A DNA stretch of 45,004 nt. It comes from Nocardiopsis listeri NBRC 13360. Its GTDB lineage: Bacteria; Actinomycetota; Actinomycetes; Streptosporangiales; Streptosporangiaceae. Every line of letters starts with the position of its first letter. The first letter of the stretch is position 1. The notes beneath the pieces were generated by a model. That model did not search any database and was not told where the DNA came from. It saw only the letters and a list, made by a program, of their open reading frames with translations. Location: the NCBI RefSeq assembly GCF_001570765.1, contig NZ_BCSH01000013.1:1-45004 (forward strand), given 5' to 3'. Both the position numbers and the translations under genes were made by a program. Positions 16,580-26,740 of this stretch are shown here, piece after piece.

Positions 16580-17533
16580 ATGTGGTCTGGTGGACTCACG
16601 TACCGGTCCCTTGAAGAAAGGTCCCTGCTCTTGTACTCGTCCTTCAGGCCACCCCGTCAGGTCAAGATCGGTGACGCGGCGGCCTTCGCCGGCACCACGC
16701 CACGGGCGATTCGCCATTACCACGAGATCGGGCTTCTCCCCGAGCCTGAGCGGGGCGGCGATGACCGCCGCCGCTACGGGTACGAGGACATGATCCGCCT
16801 GCTGTGGATTCGCAAGATGGCCGACGCCGGGATCGCCCTGGACGACATCCGTGACGCCTTGACCACCGGCACGAATTCCGCCGGTGCGGGCAGCGGAGAC
16901 GTTATCGCGGGCACCCTGGAGCGGTTGGAGGAAACCCTGGCCGAGCGGGAGTCGGAATTGCGGCGGCAACGGACCGCCGTGCAGCGGATGCGCACCGAAG
17001 GCAGCCGGATGGGGCTGCTCTCCGACTTCGTCACCGACCGTCTCAAGGGCCTGCCCGAGGGTTCCCTGCGTCAGGAGGACCTGGACAGCCTGCTGGTCAC
17101 CGAGCGGATCTTCGGTCCGCTCGGCGCGGCAGTGCGGGCCGGCCGCTTCATCGCCCTGGCCACGTACCCCGCTCTGCGGGAGGCTTCCGACCGTATCGAT
17201 GAGGCCGAGGAGGCACTCGATGACAGCGTCGCCGTCGATGATCCACGGGTGGCTCGAGTGGCCGTAGAGTGGCACGCCTTCGAGAGCGCCCTGCACGCCG
17301 TCATCGAGGAATCCGGCCTGGAGGAGGACGAGGACGCCCTCTTCGACGCCTGGGACGCTTTGTACCCCGAGGATGGCGAGGACGAGGCCGACCTCGGCTC
17401 TAGAAGGCGGGAAGCCGGCTACATGAGCGTGTCCGAAGCCGTCGGCAAGATGCCCTACGACGTTTCCCCGGCCCAATGGCGCTGTATGGAACTGGCCATG
17501 GAACTATCCGCCCAAGACCCACCCGCTACCTAG
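16580..17533 (+). CDS. MerR-family transcriptional regulator
   Basis: A protein of up to 317 residues from ATG 16580. A TTG near 16633, behind GAAAGG, would give a shorter protein beginning just before the DNA-binding domain. The winged HTH is clear: VKIGDAAAFAGTTPRAIRHYHEIGLLPEPER, then RRRYGYEDMIRLLWIRKMADAGIALDDI. A coiled linker follows (LERLEETLAERESELRRQRTAVQRM). The long C-terminal domain of about 180 residues is acidic, with no cysteine pattern for metal sensing, so the effector is unknown. It converges with a minus-strand hypothetical gene 35 bp away. Confidence 0.85.
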   Translation: MWSGGLTYRSLEERSLLLYSSFRPPRQVKIGDAAAFAGTTPRAIRHYHEIGLLPEPERGGDDRRRYGYEDMIRLLWIRKMADAGIALDDIRDALTTGTNSAGAGSGDVIAGTLERLEETLAERESELRRQRTAVQRMRTEGSRMGLLSDFVTDRLKGLPEGSLRQEDLDSLLVTERIFGPLGAAVRAGRFIALATYPALREASDRIDEAEEALDDSVAVDDPRVARVAVEWHAFESALHAVIEESGLEEDEDALFDAWDALYPEDGEDEADLGSRRREAGYMSVSEAVGKMPYDVSPAQWRCMELAMELSAQDPPAT

Positions 17534-17568
17534 AACACGGCCCAGGACTCCCTCACCGCGGCCACGTA

Positions 17569-17949
17569 TCAGGTCGGCGTGTCCGCCGGCCGTGGGCCAC
17601 CCGACCAGATCCAGGTGAAGGCGGGCGAAGGGCACAGCTCGGGCACCAGCTCGACCGCCTTCTTGATCGCTTCCCCACGCAGAACGTGTGCCATCTCCGT
17701 GAGCCTGGCCGATTCCATCGGAGCGGAGAAGTGGGCCCGGCGCTCGTGCTCGAGACCGAGCGTGTTCAGCGTTTTGCTGAATCGTTCCGCTGCGGCGACG
17801 ATGCGGTCCTTGTCAGTGCTCTTCGGACTCGCTCGAAGTGTGAGTGTTCCGTGGTCGGTGTCGTACCAGACCCGACCCAATTCATGGTTCTTCTCCAAGA
17901 AGGACCTGAAATCGTCGAGCGCTATCACGTACTTCGTCCTGCGTGCCAT
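17569..17949 (-). CDS. Hypothetical protein
   Basis: A 126-residue soluble protein if started at ATG 17949 (MARRTKYVIALDDFRSFLEK). Upstream in-frame ATGs at 17997 and 18024 are possible; none has a convincing ribosome-binding site. The sequence mixes charged helices with GRVWYDTDHGTLTLRAS, a plausible beta-hairpin, and ends FTWIWSGGPRPADTPT. No family recognised. It has more A/T at third positions than most of the window, in line with the accessory character of this stretch. Confidence 0.55.
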   Translation of the reverse strand: MARRTKYVIALDDFRSFLEKNHELGRVWYDTDHGTLTLRASPKSTDKDRIVAAAERFSKTLNTLGLEHERRAHFSAPMESARLTEMAHVLRGEAIKKAVELVPELCPSPAFTWIWSGGPRPADTPT

Positions 17950-18070
17950 GAAACGACGATAGACCGTCACAGCTCTGCGAGAGGGGTCATTTTCCATCGT
18001 GCCCGGCGTGCCTCGCGCATTCACACCCGCGCTGTCGGATGTCCGCGAGGGGTGACCGAGTCACGGCCGG

Positions 18071-18316
18071 ATGGGCCGGGTCTTCAGCGGCCGGGTCTTC
18101 GAGCCCGAACTCGCAGGCGAGTTCGTCACGGAATCACCACCGGCTTCCTTGTGGCCCGATGATCCGTTCCGGGTGGAGGCTCTCGGATATCCCTTGTGGC
18201 GCGCCCCGCCGGAGACGTCTGGTTCGGCGGTGACCTGTTGTGGTCATCGGCTGCGGACTGTCACCGGCCAGTGGTATCCAGGTGAGATCTATCCCTACCC
18301 CTGGAGGGTTTTGTGA
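18071..18316 (+). CDS. Small hypothetical protein, first of a microprotein cluster
   Basis: An 81-residue frame from ATG 18071. There is no clear ribosome-binding site, but its stop codon overlaps the GTG start of the next small gene (GTGA at 18313-18316), which supports it being real. It includes a near-exact duplication of a 12-bp segment (GGCCGGGTCTTC at its start and again 15 bp on), a CC pair in the middle and an aromatic C-terminus (GQWYPGEIYPYPWRVL). No family recognised. Confidence 0.45.
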   Translation: MGRVFSGRVFEPELAGEFVTESPPASLWPDDPFRVEALGYPLWRAPPETSGSAVTCCGHRLRTVTGQWYPGEIYPYPWRVL

Positions 18317-18411
18317 CCGCACGTAATTTCAAGGGTCAGTTTTCCTCGTGGCCGGCCACGGCGTTCTTCATCTTCTGCGGCGTGCTGCTGCTTGCCATGA
18401 TCAACGACTGA
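18313..18411 (+). CDS. 32-residue single-pass membrane microprotein
   Basis: GTG 18313 is preceded by GGAGG with a 5-nt gap, one of the best ribosome-binding sites in this stretch, and the frame ends at TGA 18409-18411. A short basic N-terminus (TARNFKGQFSSW) is followed by one hydrophobic segment (PATAFFIFCGVLLLAMI) and a polar tail. It overlaps the preceding small gene by 4 nt. Likely a membrane-inserted regulatory or toxin-like peptide; function unknown. Confidence 0.6.
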   Translation: MTARNFKGQFSSWPATAFFIFCGVLLLAMIND

Positions 18412-18427
18412 CCGGGGAAAGCCCAGG

Positions 18428-18792
18428 ATGTGCCCATTTTGCGACCGCAGGATCGGTAAGCACAAGGACGGCTCGCGTAAGAAGCACCACATCGATCAGG
18501 CGCCGTCCTGGTCCTTGGGACACAAGCTTGCGGAGTGTGAGGATTCCTCCCGCGATGGGACCGAGCCGAACCACCACACGAAGACCGTGGCCGGCCAACG
18601 ACGCAACGGCAAGATGACGTGCCTGGTCCGTCGGCAGTGGGTGAAGGTCACCCGGCCTTCCCCCCGGTCAAGCACGATGACCTGCACGGCAAGGCGTGCG
18701 CGGGATGGCGCGGCAACCCGGCACGGAACAACCGGACCATTCGCGTTGGGTGGTCGCTCTTGCCCCGCCCCTACCTCACACGCGCACGAAAA
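18428..18792 (+). pseudogene. Degenerate or frameshifted small-protein frame with a CxxC motif
   Basis: ATG 18428 opens a frame beginning MCPFCDRRIGKHKDGSRKKH, with a CPFC knuckle and several histidines (HHIDQ, GHKL, HHTKT). It does not close before running into the opposite-strand clpB gene and its terminator. From about 18640 the +1-shifted frame looks as coding-like as the original (HDDLHGKACAGWRGNPARN). This fits a zinc-binding protein, perhaps HNH-nuclease-like, broken by a frameshift. The annotated end is simply the edge of the clpB terminator. Low certainty. Confidence 0.3.
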
Positions 18793-18820
18793 GGGGCCGT
18801 GCCCACTCGGACACGGCCCC
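18793..18820 (-). terminator. Intrinsic terminator of clpB
   Basis: A 12-bp stem (18793-18804 with 18809-18820, one T-G wobble on the minus strand) and a 4-nt loop. It is followed on the minus strand by TTTT and lies about 50 nt past the clpB stop. Confidence 0.8.
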
Positions 18821-18869
18821 GACCGTGGTTTCGTTCGCTTTTCCAACCGGCCCGGACGGCCGGACCCGG

Positions 18870-21476
<2,607 letters not shown>

Positions 21477-21512
21477 GATCCGTGACTCCATCCTCATGAA
21501 GCGTCACTAGGT

Positions 21513-21670
21513 CCTGTTTGGTGAACCACGGGGGTTGCCCGTTCGGGCGCCGTCAGGGTTCTGGAGGTGCTGGCGGTGGGATAGCACGTTTTTCCGCTAT
21601 CACACCAAAGGTGCCGAAGGTTCCTGACTTCCAGGCGCCCGAACACGGGCCGAAGCGCTAGCGGAGGCCC
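21513..21670 (-). repeat. Structured intergenic repeat, copy A
   Basis: One of two related elements in the window (the other is at 31367-31538, opposite strand). Inverted arms GTTCGGGCGCC (21541-21551) and its complement (21634-21644) are followed inwards by GTCAGG/CCTGAC (21552-21557, 21623-21628). An inner hairpin pairs 21575-21585 with 21596-21606 with one mismatch. The block 21599-21628 is identical to copy B over 30 nt. It lies between hspR and clpB; the strand given is that of their transcription. Confidence 0.85.
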
Positions 21671-21763
21671 AAAACAAACACCGCCTAAGGGTGATGTCGC
21701 ATGGCCGACCACACCGCGCCGTAGGCGTGGAGCCCGTGCGGTCCGAACCCGAGGGCTCGGCCC

Positions 21764-22264
21764 CTACTTCTGGTCGGGACCGCTCGTGTCGCGGGGGCCA
21801 CCGTCGCCCCCGAGCCCGCCGCCCCGCTCGGGGCGCTCTTCCGGGTCGGCCGTGTTGAAGATCGTCACGCGGGTGCGGCGCACCAGCTCCCCACGTGGGG
21901 ACCCGCCCTCGGGGTGGGCCGGACGGCCGCGCCGGGACACCGCCCGGCGCGCCGCCTCGAGTTCGTTGGCCAGGTGGAACACCTGTTCGCGCAGCTGTTC
22001 GACCTCGTCCTCCAGCTCCAGGATCCGTTTGATCCCGGCGAGGTTGATGCCCTCCTCCTGCGACAGCCGCTGCACCACGCGCAACGTCTGCACGTCACGC
22101 ATGGAGTAGCGACGGCCCCGCCCGGAAGTGCGTCCGGGCGACACGAGCCCCAGCCGGTCGTACTGCCGCAGCGTCTGCGGATGCATACCCGCCAACTCCG
22201 CTGCCACGGAGATGACGTAGACCGGGGCGTCGACTCCGAACGAAGGATCGTTCACGACATTCAC
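21764..22264 (-). CDS. hspR: Heat-shock repressor HspR (MerR family)
   Basis: A 166-residue protein with GTG start 22264 overlapping the dnaJ stop by 4 nt (GTGA). The MerR-type HTH covers about residues 14-80 (YVISVAAELAGMHPQTLRQYDRLGLVSPGRTSGRGRRYS, then LRVVQRLSQEEGINLAGIKRILELE). A coiled coil and a basic/glycine-rich tail follow. HspR binds HAIR sequences and represses the dnaK operon, with DnaK as co-repressor in Streptomyces. The HAIR-like site at 26251-26271 upstream of dnaK is its expected target. Confidence 0.95.
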   Translation of the reverse strand: MNVVNDPSFGVDAPVYVISVAAELAGMHPQTLRQYDRLGLVSPGRTSGRGRRYSMRDVQTLRVVQRLSQEEGINLAGIKRILELEDEVEQLREQVFHLANELEAARRAVSRRGRPAHPEGGSPRGELVRRTRVTIFNTADPEERPERGGGLGGDGGPRDTSGPDQK

Positions 22265-23424
22265 GCGCCCTTCGCCCGCGCTTCGAGTCCGTCACGCGGG
22301 TCGTAGTCCGACGTCGCCGCGCGGAACTTCTCCAACGCCTCGCGAGCGTCGTCGTTGAGTGTCTGCGGCACCTTGACCTCGAAGGTGACCAGCATGTCGC
22401 CGATGGTGCCGTCCTTGCGGGTGGCGCCCTTGCCGCGAACCCGCAGCGTGCGCCCGTTCTGGGTGCCCGGCGGCACCTTCACCGTCACCGGGAAACCGCC
22501 CAGGGTCGGAACCCGGACGTCGGCGCCCAGCGCGGCCTCGGGAAAGGACACCGGGACCGTGATGGTGATGTTGTCGCCGCTCTTACCGAACACCGGGTGA
22601 TCCTTCACATGGACGACGACGTACAGGTCACCGGCGGGGCCGCCGTTCTCGCCGGGCGCCCCCTTGCCCTTGAGCCGGATCCGCTGCCCGTCGGACACAC
22701 CGCCGGGGATGCGGGTCTGGATGCTGCGCGTGCTCTTGCCGCGCCCGCTGCCGGAGCAGGTGGGGCAGGGGTCGTCGACCACCAGGCCGCGTCCCTTGCA
22801 CTCGCTGCACGGCTCGGACAGAGAGAAGCCGCCCAGGTTGGTGTTCTCGTGCCCGGTGCCGGAGCACTTCGGGCACATTCGAGGGGCCGTGCCGGCGCGC
22901 GCGCCCGTGCCCTTACAGGTGGGACACGCCGCGTCGCTGGTCAGCTGGAACGAACGGGTCGCCCCGTCCGCGGCCTCTCGGAAGTTCAGTGTCGTTTCGG
23001 TCTCGATGTCGGAACCACGCCGGCTGCGGGTCGCCTGACCCCCACGTCCGCGGTTGCCGAACAGGCCACCGAACAGGTCGCTCAGCCGTTCGCCGCCGGG
23101 GGCGCCACCACCGCCACCGCCCTGACCGAAGATGTCGCTCATGTCGAACCCACCCGGGCCGGTGCCACCACCGGGCCGGTACGAACCACCGAACATCGAA
23201 CGCGCCTCGTCGTACTCCTTGCGGCGCTTCTCGTCCGACAGGACGTTGTACGCCTCGGAGATCTCCTTGAAGCGGTCCTCCGCCTTCGGGTCGTCACGGT
23301 TGGCGTCGGGGTGGTTCTCCCGAGCCAGCTTGCGGTAGGACGAGCGGATCTCGTCCTTGGTGGCGGTCTTTGAGACTCCGAGGACCTTGTAGTAGTCCTT
23401 CTCCAGGTAGTCCTTGGTGCTCAT
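22261..23424 (-). CDS. dnaJ: Co-chaperone DnaJ (Hsp40)
   Basis: 387 residues from ATG 23424. The J domain spans about residues 8-75 with the HPD motif (ENHPDANRDD). A Gly/Phe-rich linker follows. The zinc-binding domain has all four CxxCxGxG repeats (CPTCKGTG, CPKCSGTG, CSECKGRG, CPTCSGSG), and the C-terminal substrate-binding domains complete it. It stimulates DnaK ATPase activity and delivers substrates. It lies 127 bp after grpE, with a strong hairpin in the gap, and overlaps hspR. The complete zinc domain makes it a type I DnaJ. Confidence 0.97.
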   Translation of the reverse strand: MSTKDYLEKDYYKVLGVSKTATKDEIRSSYRKLARENHPDANRDDPKAEDRFKEISEAYNVLSDEKRRKEYDEARSMFGGSYRPGGGTGPGGFDMSDIFGQGGGGGGAPGGERLSDLFGGLFGNRGRGGQATRSRRGSDIETETTLNFREAADGATRSFQLTSDAACPTCKGTGARAGTAPRMCPKCSGTGHENTNLGGFSLSEPCSECKGRGLVVDDPCPTCSGSGRGKSTRSIQTRIPGGVSDGQRIRLKGKGAPGENGGPAGDLYVVVHVKDHPVFGKSGDNITITVPVSFPEAALGADVRVPTLGGFPVTVKVPPGTQNGRTLRVRGKGATRKDGTIGDMLVTFEVKVPQTLNDDAREALEKFRAATSDYDPRDGLEARAKGA

Positions 23425-23505
23425 CGACTGGTGCCTTCTCCCCGCTGGTGCCGGTTGCGTCCGATGTTTCCACGTGGGTCCCGGCCGTGTGGGGCCGGGG
23501 TCGAC

Positions 23506-23547
23506 CTGTGGCCGTGACCGACGATCCCACGCCGGTCACGGCCACAG
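23506..23547 (-). other. Perfect 15-bp hairpin between grpE and dnaJ
   Basis: 23506-23520 pairs perfectly with 23533-23547, with a 12-nt loop, starting 4 nt after the grpE stop. There is no T-run on the minus strand, so it is more likely a partial terminator or mRNA-stabilising structure that sets the grpE/dnaJ ratio than a full stop. Confidence 0.65.
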
Positions 23548-23551
23548 TCCG

Positions 23552-24283
23552 TTACTTCTCTTCCTCGCCCTTCTCGGCGGAGGCGTCTCCGGTGTCCTCT
23601 TCCGAGGCCTGCGGAGTGTCACCGGTGGGCTCTCCCACGACCACGCGGGCCGGGCGCAGAACCCTCTCACCGATCCGGTACCCCGGTTGGAACACCTCGA
23701 TCACCGACTGGACGGAGATGTTCGGAACCGGGACGAGGGTGAGCGCTTCGTGCACGTTCGGGTCGAACTCGTCACCCTGCTCGCCGTACTTCTCCAGGCC
23801 CAGCTTGGTCGCCGTCGCCTCCAGGGACTCGGCCACCGCCTTGAACCCGCCGGTGAGCTCCTCGTGTTCCCGGGCGCGACCGATGTCGTCCAGGATCGGC
23901 AGCAGTTCGCCGATGACCTGGGCGGTGGCGACCTCACGGACGGCCACACGGTCACGCTCGACACGCTTGCGGTAGTTGGAGTACTCCGCCTGCACCCGCT
24001 TGATGTCGTTGGTGAGCTCGACGACCCGCTCGTCGGCGTTGATGGCCTCGCTCACCACCGATTCGGGGGTGTCCGGGACCTCGGGGACGTCCTCGACCTC
24101 GGCCTCGACGACCTCGGGTTCCTCGGCGTCGTCCGCCTCGGACTCCTTGGTCTCCTCGACCTTGGGCTCGCGGACCTCGCCGGTCTCGGGGTCGATCCTG
24201 CGGTTGTCGCGGATCACCGGACCCTGGGTCTCGTCACCGTCACCGTCACCGGAGTCGGGGCTGTTCTTATCCGACAGCGCCAT
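23552..24283 (-). CDS. grpE: Nucleotide exchange factor GrpE
   Basis: A 243-residue protein from ATG 24283. A long acidic, probably disordered N-terminus (about residues 1-85, rich in Glu and Asp) precedes the coiled coil (ELTNDIKRVQAEYSNYRKRVERD). The GrpE head follows (LLPILDDIGRAREH, GFKAVAESLEATATKLGLEKYGEQGDEFDPNVHEAL, QPGYRIGERVLRPARVVV). A second acidic tail ends it. It accelerates ADP release from DnaK. It lies 42 bp after dnaK on the same strand. Confidence 0.97.
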   Translation of the reverse strand: MALSDKNSPDSGDGDGDETQGPVIRDNRRIDPETGEVREPKVEETKESEADDAEEPEVVEAEVEDVPEVPDTPESVVSEAINADERVVELTNDIKRVQAEYSNYRKRVERDRVAVREVATAQVIGELLPILDDIGRAREHEELTGGFKAVAESLEATATKLGLEKYGEQGDEFDPNVHEALTLVPVPNISVQSVIEVFQPGYRIGERVLRPARVVVGEPTGDTPQASEEDTGDASAEKGEEEK

Positions 24284-24325
24284 GTCCGACGTTCCCTCCT
24301 TCCTCGACTCTTACCGGACCACGCC

Positions 24326-26179
24326 TCAGGACTGGGTGCCCTTGCCGTTGTCCTCGTCGACGATCTCGGCGTCCACGACGTCGGCGTCGTCGGCGGCGGC
24401 ACCGTCCGCGCTCGCGCCGTCGGCCGGGGCGTCCTCACCCTGCTGGCCCTGGCTGTAGATGGCCGAGCCGATCTTCTGGCTGGCCAGGGCGACCTTCTCA
24501 CTGGCGGTGCGGATGGCCTCGGTGTCGGTGCCCTCCAGAGCGGTCTTCAGCTCGGAGACGGCCGCCTCGGTCTCGGAACGCACGTCCGCCGGGATCTTGT
24601 CCTCGTTGTCCGTGATGACCTTCTCGGTCTGGTAGACGAGGGACTCGGCGTTGTTGCGGACCTCGGCCTCTTCGCGACGCTTGCGGTCGTCCTCGGCGTA
24701 CTGCTCGGCCTCGCGGACCATCTTGTCGATGTCGTCCTTGGACATCGCCGAACCACCGGAGATGGTGACCGACTGCTCCTTGCCGGTGCCCAGGTCCTTC
24801 GCGGTGACGTTCACGATGCCGTTGGCGTCGATGTCGAAGGCGACCTCGATCTGCGGGACGCCGCGCGGCGCCGGGGGCAGACCGGTCAGGTCGAAGACGC
24901 CCAGCTTCTTGTTGTACTGAGCGATGTCGCGCTCACCCTGGTACACCTGGATCTGCACGGACGGCTGGTTGTCGTCGGCCGTCGTGAAGATCTCGGAGCG
25001 CTTGGTCGGGATGGTGGTGTTGCGCTCGATGAGCTTGGTGAACACGCCGCCCTTGGTCTCGATGCCCAGCGACAGCGGGGTGACGTCCAGCAGCAGGACG
25101 TCCTTGACCTCGCCCTTGAGCACACCGGCCTGGAGCGCGGCACCGATGGCCACGACCTCGTCCGGGTTGACGCCCTTGTTCGGCTCCTTGCCGCCGGTCA
25201 TCTCCTTGACCTGCTCGGCGATGACGGGCATACGGGTGGAGCCACCGACCAGCACGATGTGGTGGATCTGGTCCAGGGCGATCCCGGCGTCCTTGATGAC
25301 CTGCTGGAACGGCACCTTGGTGCGCTCGACGAGGTCGGCGGTCAGACGCTGGAACTCGGCGCGGGTGAGCTTCTCGTCCAGGTGCAGCGGGCCCTCGGCC
25401 GAAGCCGTGATGTAGGGCAGGTTGATCTGCGTCTCGCTGGAGCTGGAGAGCTCGATCTTGGCCTTCTCGGCGGCCTCGCGCAGACGCTGCAGCGCCATCT
25501 TGTCCTTGGCCAGGTCGACGCCGTTGGAGTTCTTGAACTTCTCCACCAGCCAGTCGACGACCTTCTGGTCCCAGTCGTCACCACCGAGGTGGTTGTCGCC
25601 GTTGGTCGCCTTGACCTCCACGACGCCGTCACCGACCTCCAGGAGGGAGACGTCGAAGGTGCCGCCACCGAGGTCGTAGACGAGGATCGTGGCCTCGTCC
25701 TCCTTCTCCAGGTGGTAGGCGAGAGCGGCCGAGGTCGGCTCGTTGATGATGCGCAGGACGTTGAGGCCCGCGATCGTGCCGGCCTCCTTGGTGGCCTGAC
25801 GCTGGGAGTCGCTGAAGTAGGCCGGGACGGTGATGACCGCGTCGGTCACGTCCTCGCCCAGGTACGCCTCGGCGTCACGCTTGAGCTTTTGCAGGATGAA
25901 GGCGCTGATCTGCTGCGGGTTGAAGGTCTTGTCGTCGATCTGCACCGACCAGTCGGTGCCGATGTGACGCTTCACCGAGCGGATCGTCCGGTCGACGTTG
26001 GTGACGGCCTGGCGCTTGGCCACCTCGCCGACGAGCACCTCACCGTTCTTGGCGAACGCCACGACCGAAGGGGTGGTGCGGGAGCCCTCGGCGTTGGTGA
26101 TGACCGTCGGCTCGCCACCCTCCAGGACCGCGACACACGAGTTCGTCGTACCGAGGTCGATTCCGACCGCACGTGCCAT
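24326..26179 (-). CDS. dnaK: Chaperone DnaK (Hsp70)
   Basis: 617 residues from ATG 26179 ([14 protein letters not shown]), with GGAGGAA 6-7 nt upstream; a longer in-frame start at 26197 overlaps that site. The actin-like ATPase domain shows phosphate-1 [18 protein letters not shown], phosphate-2 [15 protein letters not shown] and the adenosine motif [11 protein letters not shown]. The interdomain linker [16 protein letters not shown] leads into the substrate-binding domain, the helical lid and an acidic tail. It is the first gene of dnaK-grpE-dnaJ-hspR, followed by clpB. A near-consensus promoter and a HAIR operator precede it, so HspR control is expected. Confidence 0.98.
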   Translation of the reverse strand: MARAVGIDLGTTNSCVAVLEGGEPTVITNAEGSRTTPSVVAFAKNGEVLVGEVAKRQAVTNVDRTIRSVKRHIGTDWSVQIDDKTFNPQQISAFILQKLKRDAEAYLGEDVTDAVITVPAYFSDSQRQATKEAGTIAGLNVLRIINEPTSAALAYHLEKEDEATILVYDLGGGTFDVSLLEVGDGVVEVKATNGDNHLGGDDWDQKVVDWLVEKFKNSNGVDLAKDKMALQRLREAAEKAKIELSSSSETQINLPYITASAEGPLHLDEKLTRAEFQRLTADLVERTKVPFQQVIKDAGIALDQIHHIVLVGGSTRMPVIAEQVKEMTGGKEPNKGVNPDEVVAIGAALQAGVLKGEVKDVLLLDVTPLSLGIETKGGVFTKLIERNTTIPTKRSEIFTTADDNQPSVQIQVYQGERDIAQYNKKLGVFDLTGLPPAPRGVPQIEVAFDIDANGIVNVTAKDLGTGKEQSVTISGGSAMSKDDIDKMVREAEQYAEDDRKRREEAEVRNNAESLVYQTEKVITDNEDKIPADVRSETEAAVSELKTALEGTDTEAIRTASEKVALASQKIGSAIYSQGQQGEDAPADGASADGAAADDADVVDAEIVDEDNGKGTQS

Positions 26180-26217
26180 GGTTGCTTCCTCCGTCAAAGT
26201 TGAGTCGTTCAGGCGTA

Positions 26218-26246
26218 AGTTTGCTTCGTCAGGTCGGGGCTGTCAA
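26218..26246 (-). promoter_or_regulatory. Vegetative-type promoter of the dnaK operon
   Basis: On the minus strand TTGACA (26246-26241) and CAAACT (26223-26218) are separated by 17 nt. The -35 is a perfect consensus. The HAIR-like operator lies immediately upstream at 26251-26271, and the first base of the transcript would be about 30 nt before the dnaK start codon. Confidence 0.65.
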
Positions 26247-26250
26247 GTCA

Positions 26251-26271
26251 CTTGAGTCAGAGTGGCTCAAC
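26251..26271. promoter_or_regulatory. HAIR operator for HspR
   Basis: CTTGAGT-N7-GCTCAAC matches the HAIR consensus CTTGAGT-N7-ACTCAAG at 12 of 14 positions. It is 4 nt upstream of the -35 of the dnaK promoter. A partial additional half-site (TCAAGT) lies at 26243-26248, and a weaker element begins at 26199 (GTTGAGT). Confidence 0.8.
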
Positions 26272-26740
26272 CTGGTTCCTACGACCTGACAACGGCCGGC
26301 CGGTCGATGATGTTCCCGACCTGGGGAATTTTCGATGGGTCGGCGGCCGAACTCCGGGATGACTCGGGGAGATCCTCGATTCGAGAATCCGGGAGACCAG
26401 GGGACGACTCAGGGGGACCGGTGGACCCACCGATGCCCGGGTGTGCCCGATCGGTCCGGTCGTCCGCTTACATAGGGGGCGTGGTGTGTTCGAAGGGGTG
26501 GGAGCGGCCGGCGTGATTCCGTCGTGGCCGAGGCCGGCTACGGTGGGCCCGCGCGCGAGTGCGGTTCCGCGATCGAACGGCGCGCCACGAGAGAACACGT
26601 CCGCGAGGACGTGGTGGCGGGTCTCGGGCCAGGATGGCCCGGGGTGGTGGCGACCTTGCTATTACTCGCTAGTAACATAAGTTGGGACCACCGGTGTGTG
26701 GCGCACCGGATGACGAACGCAGGATGGGAGGCCACGGACG
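26272..26740. other. Divergent intergenic region between dnaK and the EtfD-like gene
   Basis: About 470 bp with no convincing reading frame. Its left end holds the dnaK control region. Its right end holds an AT-rich palindromic site (26662-26675) and the GGGAGG ribosome-binding site of the downstream gene. Nothing was recognised in the middle part. Confidence 0.5.
26662..26675. promoter_or_regulatory. TetR-type operator candidate upstream of the EtfD-like gene
   Basis: TTACT-CGCT-AGTAA has perfect 5-bp arms in an otherwise GC-rich stretch, 65 bp before the gene start. Palindromes of this shape (TTACT...AGTAA) are typical of TetR-family regulators of fatty-acid catabolism. The regulator is not identified here. 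Confidence 0.5.

Noticed and set aside
18052..18162. GTG frame upstream of the microprotein cluster
   Set aside because: Arg-rich out-of-frame translation with no family likeness; the overlapping ATG 18071 frame is supported by coupling to the next gene.
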